64,000 nt of DNA from NCBI RefSeq assembly GCF_030247195.1, contig NC_080672.1, positions 10,416,001 through 10,480,000 of the forward strand, read 5' to 3'. Made by a program: the position numbers and the translations under genes. This stretch comes from Topomyia yanbarensis. Taxonomy: Eukaryota; Arthropoda; Insecta; Diptera; Culicidae. Every line of letters begins with the position of its first letter. Positions within the stretch are counted from its first letter, which is position 1. A model generated the notes under the pieces. It made no database searches, was not told the origin of the DNA, and saw nothing but the letters and a program-made list of their open reading frames with translations. Below, piece after piece: positions 34,479-47,600 of the stretch.

Positions 34479-34699
34479 CGATTCAGACGATACATCAGCT
34501 TCCGTTAACGGAACGTCACCGTTCCGTCAGGATAAGTTAAATACTTTTCTCTTGCGTCCGTTCACACATGCCGTACGTCAAAACGTTCCGTGCCGTTGAT
34601 GTTGTGTGTGAATGCCTCCATTTAACTGCATGTAACTTATCCTGACGGAACGGTGACGTTCCGTTGACGTTGACGGAAGCTGATGTATCGTCTGAATCG
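34479..34699. mobile_element. Palindromic MITE with about 60-bp arms
   Basis: Left arm CGATTCAGACGATACATCAG then CTTCCGTTAACGGAACG, CACCGTTCCGTCAGGATAAG. The right arm is the reverse complement, ending CTGATGTATCGTCTGAATCG. The right arm has a short extra GTTGACG duplication. About 221 bp, non-coding. A decayed relative of its interior lies at about 860-1002. Confidence 0.75.
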
Positions 34700-35644
34700 T
34701 CCTTAAAACTTCATGAATAGTACTCACTGGTGTAATGTTGCCTTAATACTGCTCGAAGAATAAAATCAACCAGTTTATATTTCGAAATATAAAGGAAGCA
34801 CTGTAGCTGTCATCATTGACTTTGCAGAGCTGCCAACCGCCAGATGCCGGGAGACTTTTTTGTTGTTACTTTCGCTCGTTCTTCGTACATATCGGCATGT
34901 CGGAGAGGTAGTCCGATGCTTCCATACATACGGGTAACAGCTTACGATTTATATGCTTCATCGTGGTTATATTCTATATGCCGCTTGTACTGTTATTTGC
35001 ATGAATTTATTTTTATTTTCCTGAGTAAAAAATGCTTATAATAGCAGGTAAACTTATTTATTAAAATAATGTACGACTGAGTTTTTTGATTGTCTTCAAC
35101 CAGGCTACTACAATTTACCTCCGAAGACCATCGTGGCGCCCTCCGTTTGATTCACGAGCACTATCAAAGGAGGCAAACGAAAACGAGTTGTTTCGTCCTC
35201 TGTTGTGTGCGTTCGAAGGAAGCAAAATTTTTGCGAACGGTATAGCTTTCGTGAAAAAAGTGTTGATAAAAGTGTATTTTCCATATCAAAAAAGGTTTTG
35301 ATTATCAACGTTGGAAGTGCTGAAGCGAATGCTGCATAAAGTAGGTTGCTGTGCTACGAATTTCAGGGTCTTTTTCGCCTTTGAAAATTTGGCTGTTTTT
35401 TGTATAACGCTCTCCCAACATCTACGGCCATTGAAGTTTTCATTTCGCTGCCCATTTTTTTTTTGCTCAGCTTTCATGTAGTAAAATTTATAGTGGTGTG
35501 CCTGAAAAATCTCGACGCGAAAAATCAAACTTTTGTGAAATGTTTAAATCTAATTAGTTTCTGTTTATTTTCATGCGTCGATAGCGACTGTACATTGTAT
35601 CGAGCAGAACAAGCATTGAATCGGAGGATTAGAGTGGAACAATA
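34700..35644 (+). other. Upstream flank and probable 5' UTR of Pds5
   Basis: No separate gene was recognised. The stretch leads directly to the Pds5 ATG; an untranslated first exon may exist here but its splice sites cannot be fixed by eye. GGTAAACT at 35047 and similar donor-like words are present. Confidence 0.35.
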
Positions 35645-38600
35645 ATGGGGGACATTACCTATCCACCGGGATGTCGGCCTATAAACGAGGATCTCGGGCC
35701 GGACGAACTGATCCGGCGGTTGAAAACGTTAACCCATACGCTGCAGGCAATGGGACAGGATGAGGGCATGTATACCCAGTACATTCCACTTGCGGTACAC
35801 CTAGCGGACGATTACTTTCTTCAGCACGCGTCGAAGGATGTTCAGCTTTTGATTGCTTGCTGTATTGCGGATGTTCTTCGGGTTTATGCACCGGAAGCTC
35901 CGTATAAGGATCAGGAGCAAATAAAGGGGATTTTTCTGTTCCTTATAAAGCAACTAAATGGTCTGAAGGATCCCAAGGATCCTGCTTTCAAGCGTTATTT
36001 TTATCTACTGGAAAATCTGGCCTATGTAAAATCTTTCAATATGTGTTTCGAGCTAGAAGACTGCCAGGAAATATTCTGCACGCTGTTTAGTTTGATGTTT
36101 AAAATTGTCAAGTAAGAATACTCTTTCGCATAGGGTCATGCGGATAGCTAAAAAATTACATTTTTATTTTCAGTGACGAACACAGCAGTAAGGTGAAATC
36201 ATTTATGCTCGACGTTCTCTGCCCGTTGATTACCGAATCGGATTCTGTTTCGTACGATCTACTGGATTTAGTGTTCATCAATATTGTAGAGCCGTTGCGG
36301 ACACAAAAGAAAAACGCTTACCATCTAGCCAAAGACTTGATAGTGAAAACGAGTGACACGCTGGAAACTTACACGCAAGCCTTTTTCAATCAGATTCTCA
36401 TACTGGATAAGTACGAAAAACAGTACCAGATTATGCCGAAAATTTACGACGTTATCTATGAGCTAAATGTGATTAGTCCTAGCATTCTGCTGTCCGTGCT
36501 TCCCCAGCTGGAATGCAAATTAAAATCAGCACAGGAAAACGAACGATTAAAGGCGGTTTCTCTGTTGGCCAGAATGTTCTCCGAAAAAGACTCCAATTTA
36601 GCCAAGCAGTATGGCCCATTGTGGCGTCAGTTCCTGGGTCGTTTCTATGACATCGCTGTTCCTATTAGAATCAAATGTGTTCAAAGCACAATGCACTTTC
36701 TGCTCAATCACCCCAATCTAAGGAAGGATATCATTGACATTTTGAAGGTTGTTTTTGACCACTGATTCCTATCTTAGTATATATTTAAACTTGTAACCGT
36801 TAATTTTAGGTACGCCAGCATGATTCGGATGAAACGGTCCGCTACGAAGTGGTGATGGCCATTGTCGAGACTGCCAAGCGAGACTTTCAGATCGTGTCCG
36901 AATCGGATGACCTGCTTGAGTTTGTGAAGGAACGCACATTGGACAAGAAGTACAAAATACGGAAGGAAGCGATGAACGGTTTGGCCATGATATACAAAAA
37001 ATATCTCAGCGACAGTAATGTCCCGGAAGCCACCAAAAAAGCGGTCAATTGGATCAAGGATAAAATTTTGCACGGATACTATATGACGGGAATCGAAGAT
37101 CGGTTGTTGGTGGAGCGGCTACTTATTACCTGTTTGGTTCCATATCAACTTCCGGCGGAGGAGCGGATGAAAAAACTTTACCAACTTCTGGGCACCATCG
37201 ATGAAAATGCTACCAAAGCATTTATAGAACTACAGAAAAACCAGCTTAAAGTGAGGCGAAGTGTAGCTGAGTGGATTAAGCTGCATCGCATCAAGGAAAT
37301 CACGCCGAATATGCAGAAGGATATGAATGCTAAATGCGCAAACATCGCTAAACAGCTTCCCGATCCGGTGAAGGCACAGGAGTTTCTGCTTAAATTTAGT
37401 GCTCAGATGCGTAAGGATCCAAAATTAATTTCCGAAATGGAGACCATTCTGAAGCGAGATGTTACATGCAAAGAATGCGCCGAAACCATGGCGGTTGTGC
37501 TGAAAAAACTTGGTCAACCTATAATGACCAATACGTACTATAACACGGTGAAGATGTTGCTGGAACGGATCGCATCTGTTATGGTGGACAAGCATTCGAT
37601 TGGAATTCTCATCGAACTCATTCAGGAATGTATGAATGGTTCTGAAGTGATTGATGAAGTTAGTCTGCCTTCGGAGTCTGCAGGCGAACGCGGTCTCAAG
37701 CTGCTTACAGTGTTGGCGTATGTCTTTTCCGCTCACTTCCAGCATAAGGAAATCCTGCGGCATATGATTGGCTTGCTGAACTTTGACGAGGAATACGTAG
37801 CACCGTATGTCCTGAAAGCTTACACTTATCTAGGTCGTTATAAGCCACTTGTCGAGTCTCATATGGACATCGCAAAGGAACTTGCACCTATTTGCAAAGA
37901 GTTTGCAGTGGCTGGCTCACCAAAACAGGCAAAACATGCCATCCGGTGCATGTATGTTAACACTCAAACCAGCGATCCGAACATTGACCCCAGCATAGAC
38001 ATTTTCCCTGAAATTGTGGAATCCTTCAAACTCACGCTAAATCCGGAAAATGAGCACTACCGAACGGCCATTGTGAGTCTTGGCCATATCGCGTACAACC
38101 TTCCGGAGAGATTTCACGTGCAAATTAAAAACATAATCTCACGAAAAATCGTCAAAGAACTACTTGTGAAGGAAACTGTCGAAGGTCGCGTGGATGTCCC
38201 GAGTACGGAATGGTGCGATGAGGATGATCTCCCGGAGGAAACCCGCTGCAAGGTGGAGGGTCTGAAAACGATGGCTCGCTGGTTACTGGGGCTGAAGAAG
38301 GACGTCGTGTCCGCGCAGAAAACTTTCCGCATGTTGAACGCATTCATCAGCAAGAAAGGTGATTTGCTGGAGCAGGGAACCCTGTCGGCGGCAGAGAAAT
38401 CCTATCTGCGACTATCGGCCGGTAAGGCGATGCTGAAAATTTGCGAACAAAAAGGCGTCGGCGATCAGTTCATCGTGGAACAGTTCTACAATTTGTCACA
38501 GTTGATGGTGAGTTTTTAGTTGATTTTTTTGTGAATCGTATATAGTATTAATAAGTAAGGGGACAATGGGAAGGGAAACAGCATTTCGGTAACGTGCTGG

Positions 38601-41600
38601 TTGTTGGGGTGTATGCTTTTCAGTAGTTCTTTTGAGGTGCAGCAGTGTCTACACGAGTGGTTTTTAAGGCATCGCATCCCGCTGTGAAGTACGCTTTATG
38701 CCCGGTTTGGTGATCCTGTAGATTAGTCTTAGCCTCACTTTCAAAGATTTGCTGATATAGAAGTTTCGGAGACGGGGTATCCTTGCGAGAGAAATTTAGC
38801 TAGTTGAGTCTCTCTGTGAATGTATACTAGACTGCCTAGAAAAAGAATGATTTTTTGAAAACTCGATCGGCCCGCACTTGAGTCGATTTCTAGTCCCATC
38901 AGGAGTACTGGTATCAAACTAGAAGCAAATCGGACAAGTATAGCTACCGGGGGATGGGATTTTTCGACAATTTGCATGGAGAAAACCCACCTTGCATTTT
39001 TGCCGCTAGGTGGCACTGTATGCATCGTATTATCACTGTAAGAGAAGAAAGGAAAGATGATTTAAATGTCTACAACTTTGTCGAAGACTGGTAGTCAATC
39101 CGACTTTGTTAAACTTTTAACGAAGTGATGTCTGAGTTAGTTTTGCATGGGGCTCAGCAGTACATGGTTGTGTATCAGTACTCGATTCCCACGAACTATA
39201 CATTTTTGTGAAATAATGGTCAGATTTAGCTGAATAGTATGTTCAGAAAAATTGTAGCACATGATACGAGTTATGTTTTGGTTTATTTTAGTTCCACCTG
39301 TGACCGCATAGAGAGCTCCAACACTAACTTTGCATAGAACAGTGATAGAATATCGGAATGTTCGAAAGAATTACTGAAAAATACCTGTTCCACAACTTTG
39401 TAGAAGACACCTAATTTCTATATCTCTCCGTTGAAAAGTTAGTGGCGCTTTCTATGCGATAACATGTAGAACTAAAATTTTCTAACCAGAACATACCTCG
39501 TATTATTTATTAAAAATCTTAACATGCTATTGAGCTAATCCTAACCGTTATTTCACAAAAATGTTTAGTTCGTGAGAATCGAGTACTGATACATAACCAT
39601 GCACTGCAGCATGGAACGCAGCTGGACGTAGAACGATACCGACCGAAGCGGAAGCAAATTACTCGCCTATTCCAGAAGAAAAAAACGCCGTCTGGAAGAA
39701 GCAGAGTGCGAGGAAATGGAACAGTTGTACCGCTCTCAAGAAACTCGAAATTTCTATCAGAAGCTCAATCCCGCAAAGGCTTTGTACCGCGAGCAGAAAT
39801 GTGTATTCTGACGGATGAACGAGAGATGACTGAAAGGTGAAAGCAACACTACTTTGAACACTTCAATAGCAATGAAGAATCAGATCCAGAAGGCCAAGGC
39901 CAAGGAGAATATTACATCAGTACGGCGGGCGATGAAAACCAGCCTATACCCATGCTAAGAAAGTTACGGATGCCATTCAACAACTCAAGAACTATAAACC
40001 AGCTGGTAAGGATGGTATTGGAGCTGAACTTATCAAACTGGGCCAGGAAATGCTGGTCAGAATCTACAAGAAGGGCGACAAGCTGGAATGTAAGAGCTAT
40101 AGAGCGATCACCATCCTGAATGCCGCCGTGTGTTATTCCAGGTTATCTACCGACGCCTATCACCTATCACTAATGCGTTCGTGCGTAGATGTCAGACCGG
40201 TTTTATCAACGGGCGCTCGACAACAAACCAAATCTTCAGCGTGCGGCGAATCCTTCAGAAATCCGTGAATGCCAGGGCCCAAAGCACCACCTGTTCGTCG
40301 ATTTCAAGGCGGCATACGATAGCATCAACTGCACAGAGCTATTGAAAATTATGTACAAACATGGCTTCTCTGGGAAGCTCATAAGATTAATTAAAACGAT
40401 GATAAAGGGGGCGCAAAACTGCGTGAGGATATCGGGTGAACTCTCAAGTTCATTCCGATCCTGCCGGGGACTAAGACATGGTGATGGTCTTCCGTGCCTG
40501 TTGTTTAATATTGCACCAGAAGGTGTTATGCGGAGAGCCGGGTTCAACAACCGAGGTACGATTTTTACACGAACCAGTCAGTTTGTATGCTTTGCGTATG
40601 GGATGGACCTTATTGGGAGAACGTTGGTTGAGCTTTACATCCGACTGAAACGAGAGCTAAACAAAAACAAAAAAAAAACAAAGTACATGCTGTTTGGAAG
40701 AAAGCTAGGAGGGAGTGTTACGATTGACCGGGATATATTCTAGGTAGTGGAGGATTTCATTTACCTCGGATCTCTGCTAACGGCTGATAATAATAACAGT
40801 CGCGAAATCCGAAAAAGCATCGTCAATGAAAGTCGTGCCTACTATGTACCATGTACAGAACGCTGGTCCTCTATGGGTGCGAAACCTGGACCATGCTCGA
40901 GGAGGACCTGCAAGCACTCGCAGCCTTCGAGCGCCGTGTGTTTAGGACGATCTTTGGCGGCGTGCAGGAAAACGGTGTATGGAGGCGAAGGATGAACCAC
41001 AAGCTCACCAGGCTGTACGGCGCAGTAAGTATCCACAAGGTGACCAAAGCCGGAAGGATACGATGGACACGTTGCGATGGGCAATAAGATTTGTAAACAA
41101 ACTTTTGTTTTGCAGACTTCTCTTAGTTTACTATAATTTCCACGCCGAAGACATTTGAAGCTGCCTCTACGAAGGGTAAAGATGTAGATTAACTTAATTT
41201 TCTCGTGAAACTTCACTCTGCAGTGGAGTAATGAGCGAAGCAAGTTTGTTTACGAAAATCTTTTTAGTCCTTTCGAAGAATTAATATTGAAATAATAACA
41301 CATTACCGAATCATCATATTTGACAGAATTAAGGTGATGCGATACCAAGATAATAACATGTTATATTTGGAGGTTGTTTGAGTTACGTTACAGCATCTGT
41401 GTGCGGCCAGAACGTACTATACCGATAGGAGATGGCACGCACACAAGCGTATCGTTCAGCAATCAGCTGACTGATTTTTTTACCGCGTGTTTCATTTGTT
41501 TTGAAAAACAAAAATGTACAAATTTCCCAAACGATGCAAAATTCCGTTAAGAAAAACTATACACCGGCATGTGGTAACATGTTTACATACAGTGAAACAA

Positions 41601-44600
41601 TTTCTAAGCAATGTGAGATAAGACATTCAAGCTTCAAACGATTTTGTCTTGCGCGCCAATGCAATGTTTTGATTTTGAAGATGAAATAAAAAGAAGTAGA
41701 AACGACGGCAGCCATCTAGCTGCCAGCTTGTGGCTCTGTTCACGATGTCTTTAAGAACTGATAGCTGGGAAGTTTTATGTGCAGGGAAAATACGCATTAT
41801 TCAGTCTGAGTACGAGAATGGATAATGTTTCTTGTTATCAAACAATGGGTGAAGGGAACTTTGAAAGAGTTAAGGAAAGGCTCAAATATTTTTATTGCGA
41901 TGAGGCTGGTTGATGTTAGACCTGTGGTCTACGAATGGAGTGGCACATTATCGTTGTTGTCGATGTTTTTATGACCATGTGTGTTCTTACTTACAATTGA
42001 ATTGATCATTTCTCTTGGGTGAAGGTACATATGCTAGTTTTTGACTCTTTTAATCTTGTGTTGGAAGGGTTGACGTAGGACTAACACTTGGGAGTATGTT
42101 GATTATTTCGCTTGACGAGTCACTTTGGTTCTAGAGAACGACGAGTCGCTGCGTTAAATCGGTTTTGATTGCTCAAGTTACATGCCCTGTTGGTTCAAAT
42201 TTCGAGAGGATTAGGTTCGATCATCATCATCGTTTGGGCCGAGCGCTTACAGAGCGTATTTTGGATTTTTGGGTTACTCGATATTAGCAGCCATTCCCCA
42301 ATCTTTTTAAACACACTGTCGCGCATGCATCTTCCTCGATTGTACACAGCCAGCGAGTTCAGGGGCTGACCCGAAGTCGACGACCTCTTCCAGGCTCTCT
42401 ATTTTATCAGTCTTCTCATTTCAACATGTTTGTATATTTGGTATAGCTAATGGTTCATACATTTTCTGGGCCGCCGAGTATTGAAGGCAGAATTCTTCTC
42501 TCAAACACACCGAGCCCTCGATGGTCTGCTTTTTTCAACGTCAATGTCTAGCCGCACGGAGCAACAGAAAGTATCAAAGATGTGAAGAAATCAAGTTTTG
42601 TGTGCGTCTGTAGGTTACGGGAGTTTAGCTAACTAAACAAACCATTGCAAGTACTAATCGCAGTCACATCATGCCTTTTTACCTCGCAGTTATCATCGTC
42701 ATCAAACGTCACTAGTGTTCTAAGATATATGAATTCGTTGACAACCTCGAACCGTACCGTACCCATCGATTTCCACCTAAGAACCAACACTTCGAATTGC
42801 CTTGCTGTTTTTCAACTATCATGTGTTTTGGTTAATTACGAGTTTGAATCCGATGCTCACTCCTTCCTTTTTAAAAGGCAAACATGTCTCTTCCACTGCT
42901 CTGCGATCAACTCCAATGTTGTCGATGTTGTTTACGATGCCAAGAACCCCGTAGAATATTTTACCGATGGTTGCGTTCCTTTGAACATCAGATCGTCGAG
43001 CGCTATAGTAAACAATAGATTAGAGAGTGCATTTTCTTGCTTCAATCCATCTAACGTCACAAATGAGTCGAATGGCTTTGGTTAATTTAACGCTTGATTT
43101 TGCCTGATCCACTGCTATACGAATGAACCTTAGTTTATCGATAAAGAGTATGAAGTAGAGTTTTATAAAAATAAGTATTCGCGAGTAGAATCCGAAACTA
43201 TTGTTGCAATATTGATATGCCCTTTTCAGATTTAGTTTGAAACCATCTTCATATTGATATCATTTTAGTGTGTAGTTATTAGCTAACAGGAAGTGGAGAG
43301 TTCCACAATATTCTTTCTTGTATGGATGGTCACGCAGTACTGTTCAGAGAATAAAGTTAATGTTACCAGTGATAATAGCATTTTGAATAAAAGAATAAAA
43401 CATGGTATCAGAAGCTATCGTGAGCTTCTAATGTTTTCCCGTGTCATAAGGTGAAAATTTTAGTTGGGAGCGATACATTTAAATCGTGTTTAAACGTAAC
43501 GAGTCGCAACGGCGGTCATTTTCAATCAAGTGTAAAACGATTGGTTCACGGAATTCCTCATCGACATGGATCCGAACCAATTTCGGATGTTCTTGGATCA
43601 TTAAAACAATATGATAACCCAATTGATGAATACGGTGAACGTGAGCGTCTCCCAAGCTACTGTTCCGGTGCTTCAACCATCACCGTTGTCGTTGGAAGGT
43701 GATATGTCTGCAAACTGAGTTTTTTGAAAGGAATTGGTGCAACTATGTTAACACCATGGGACAAATGGCCACAAGCAGACAACGCCAAAAAAAGGAATGT
43801 TTTACTATCAGTCATAGGAGAACAAGCCAGGAGTTAACTGCAGAGTAACAAGTGAATCCAGAGGCTGCGCTTGCAGCTATGAAAGCAAAAGTCGTGATGA
43901 AAAGAAATGTCATCGTGGATCGCCTCGATTTTTTCTGCCGTTCAATCCTCCGATGAAAACATTGACGAACTCACTCTCGCTTAAAAGGACTTGCCAAAGT
44001 GTCAAAGCTAGGGGAGCTGGAGTTAGAATTTTTTGTATAAAAGATAATTGCATCAAACAAATGGCATCATCGTCGTACCAAAATGTTGACAATGACGGAT
44101 AAGGCCCTGGACAAAGCGGTCGATTTGTGTCGGGCAGAGGAAATGGCATCTTGGCAGTCGCAAGAGCTGGGCGTTCTTCCTACTACGTCAGAGGTGAATA
44201 AGGTTGTCAAGGAAAAGCAAAGATCGAAACCATGCAAGTTTTGTGGAAACTATCATGAATTTCCAAAGGGAACTTGTTCTGCATTGGGAAAGCGTTGCTA
44301 TCGTTGCAAAAAGAAGAACCATTTTGAGAAGATGTGCACTAGACTGGTTCAGTTTTTGACCTTTAGCTACACCAGGCTCTACTGATTCCTTTTATGGCCC
44401 TTAGTAATTGTGCAAATTTTGGTAACGATCGGTTGTGTCTAGTGACCCTCCAAAAATTTCAAAGTTTATATGGAAATTTGCATGGAAAATCGGTTAGAAT
44501 TGAAAATAAATTCTTAAAAAATCACCTCATCAATCGATTCATGAGGACACTATATATTACTAAAGGTATTCTCCTGAACACATTCGTAGAACATTGTTAG

Positions 44601-47600
44601 TTTGTGAAAATTCGCTGAGAAAAGTTATTAACTAAAGAAGCAGCATGACTTCAAAACAAGTGGATTTTATTATTAATCATAGCAACCCTGTTTGAATAGC
44701 TGCATCTGGCATTAGGTTTTACACCAACCGACATAACCCCACAAAACGAGCCGGATGAATTTCTTTTGACAATTCTCGGTGGTTTGTTTACATGGAAGTT
44801 ACGTGAGTTCGAATGTGACAGATGAGCACCCGTTTCGCTCGCACTCACGCATCTGACAAAGTAAACAAACCACCGAGAATTGTCAAACATGAAATTCATT
44901 CATTATGAGTTCATTTGTGTCGTCATCTTGTAGAACTCAATACGGGAGCGGTGTGTGGTAAGCCTAGTTTACACTTGTATAATGAGTAGTGTAGTAAGAA
45001 AGAGTACCTCGTTTTGCAAGTGGTGGACGTCGATCATTGTCCACTTCTGTCAGCAGAAGCATCACGCGAGCTAGGTATCGTCAAGTTCTGGTGGAGCGAA
45101 ATCATCGGCTTCTACGGAAGAACAATCTATTTAACATTTATAGAGTAAAAGCACAAAATCGTGGAAAACCATCAATCATTGTTCAAAGGTTACAGAAAGT
45201 TATCGGGCACGGTATCTCACAAATTTATCAAACATGTGAAAACTTATTTCGTAATCCGTGCCTTGGAAGTGGACGTCAACGGAAGAAAGCGTGTTTAGAA
45301 AGGTCAAAACACTAGAGAGCGACCTGAAAATATTACGTTATTACAACATGAATCAACCGCTGACTATAGAGTGCGACACAAGCAGCATCGGTCTCGGAGT
45401 TTCCATACTATATGCGCAACGGACCCTTACGGCAACCGAGAGGAATTACGCGTAAATAGAAAAGGAGCTTCTAACCTTGCTATTTGCCTGTGTCAGATTC
45501 AAGCAATTGGTAGTTGGGAATCCAAAAGTAACCGTCCGAACAGATCACAAGCCCACCGTATCGAATTACAACGGCCAACGATGCGTGAACTTCGCAGCCT
45601 CCCGTGGCGTGGTAGTCCGAAGTACTTTCATCCCCCGCAAAGATATCCACAAAGCCAGCTGGAGATCACCTGACCAACGCACCGAAAACCGTTCTAATCG
45701 ACGGGCGATTCTTCTCTCATATCACCTGCCGCTGTGCGAATATAGATTCGGACCATTACCACCTAGTTGCAGTGCGCTCAAAATTCGACGGTGTACAACA
45801 CTCATCGTAGTCGGACGCCAAGGCCCAACATCGCGCAACTTCGGGACGCCGGGGTTGCCCAAGACTACGCACAGCGGCTGGAAGCAGCACTGCCCACGGA
45901 AGAGTAGCTGGGCGCAGCTACTCTTCAAGACGACTGGATGGAGATCCGTTCCGCCATAACAAGTACTGCTATAGCGGCACTAGGTACAGCGATTTCGAAT
46001 GGAGGACACGGCTGGTTCGATGACGAATGTACGCAGTTAATAGAGAAGAATGCAGCACGGGCGAGGGTGCTGCAGCACGGAACGAGACAGAATGTGGGGC
46101 GATACAAACAAGCACGGAACAGGTAAACCTCGGTCCTCCGGAAAAAGAAGCGGCAACATGAGATCGCGAAGCGATGGAACAACTGTACCGCATAAACGAC
46201 ACACGGAAGTTCTACGAGAAGCTGAACAGTTTGCGCAAAGGCAATATGTACAGGGACTTAGACGGCAACCTTCTTACGAACGAGTGTGAGGTGATTGAGA
46301 GGTGGAAGAAGTACTATGACGAGCACATCAACGGGGAAGCAGCAGAGGACGAAGGCGGCATGGCAACGGATTTTGGAGCACGCGTAGAAGACGATAGGCT
46401 GCTGGCCCCTGATCTCCAAGAAGTCTAGGAGGAGATCGGTCGGCTGAAAATCAACAAAACTGCCGGTGTAGATCAACTACCCAGCGAGTTACTAAAATAG
46501 GGTTGTGAAACACTGGCTAGAGCGCTACACTGGATAATTGCCAAAATTTGGGAGCAGGAGATTCTTCCGGAGGAGTAGATGGAGGGTGTCGTTTGCCCAA
46601 TCTACAAAAAGGGTGACAAGTTGGATTGCTGCAACTATCGCGCGATCACACTACTTAGCGCCGCCTGCAAGATCCTCTCTCAAACTCTTTGCCGTCGATT
46701 GTCACCATTTTCAAGGGAGTTCGCGGGGCACTACCAAACGGGATTCTTGGGTTCCCGCGCCACCACGGACCAAATATTCACGATACCCACGTACCTACAC
46801 ATCATTTGTTCATCGATTTCAAATCGGCGTATGACGCAATCGATCGAGATAATGCACGGGTACGGTTTTCCGGATAAGCTAACACGATTAGTCAAAGCGA
46901 CGATGGATCGGGTGATGTGCGTTGTTCGAGTATCAAGGACACTTTCGAGTCCCTTTGAATCTCGAAGAGGGTTACGGCAAGGTGATGGTCTATCGTGCCT
47001 ACTGTTTAACGTTACATGAGAACGTGTAATAAGGAGAGCGGGGATAGACACGTGTTGCACGATCTTCAGGAAGTCCGTCCAGCTTCTTGGCTTTGCCAAC
47101 GACATTGACATAGTGGCACGGAACTTCGAGGCGATGTCGGAAACGTACATCAGACTGAAAGCTGAAGCCAGCAGGATTGGACTTGCCATCAACGTTTCGA
47201 AGACTGAATACATGAGGAGGTTCTGGAGACGACGATGTGACCCTCCCATCCCGAGTTCAGATTGACGGTGCCGAAATCGAGATGGTCGACGAATTCGTGT
47301 ATTTGGGCTCACTGGTAACCGCCGACAATGATACCAGCAGAGAAATTGAGAGCCGGATTTTGGTGGGAAATCGCGCCTACTTTGGATTCCGGAGGACGCT
47401 CCGCTCGAACAAAATTCGTGCTGCCGCACGAAGTTGGTTATCTCCAAGACGCTGATTAGACCGGTGATCCTCTACGGCCACATGACATGGACTAACCTCG
47501 TGGAGGACCAACGCACCCTTGGAGTTTTCGAACGAAAGGTGTTGCATACCATCTATGGTGATGTGCTGATGGAAGACGGAACGTGGCGCAGGTGAATGAA

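Noticed and set aside
42645..43085. 146-residue plus-strand frame as a gene
   Set aside because: The minus strand of the same bases reads clearly as RTE reverse transcriptase, so the plus frame is a shadow.
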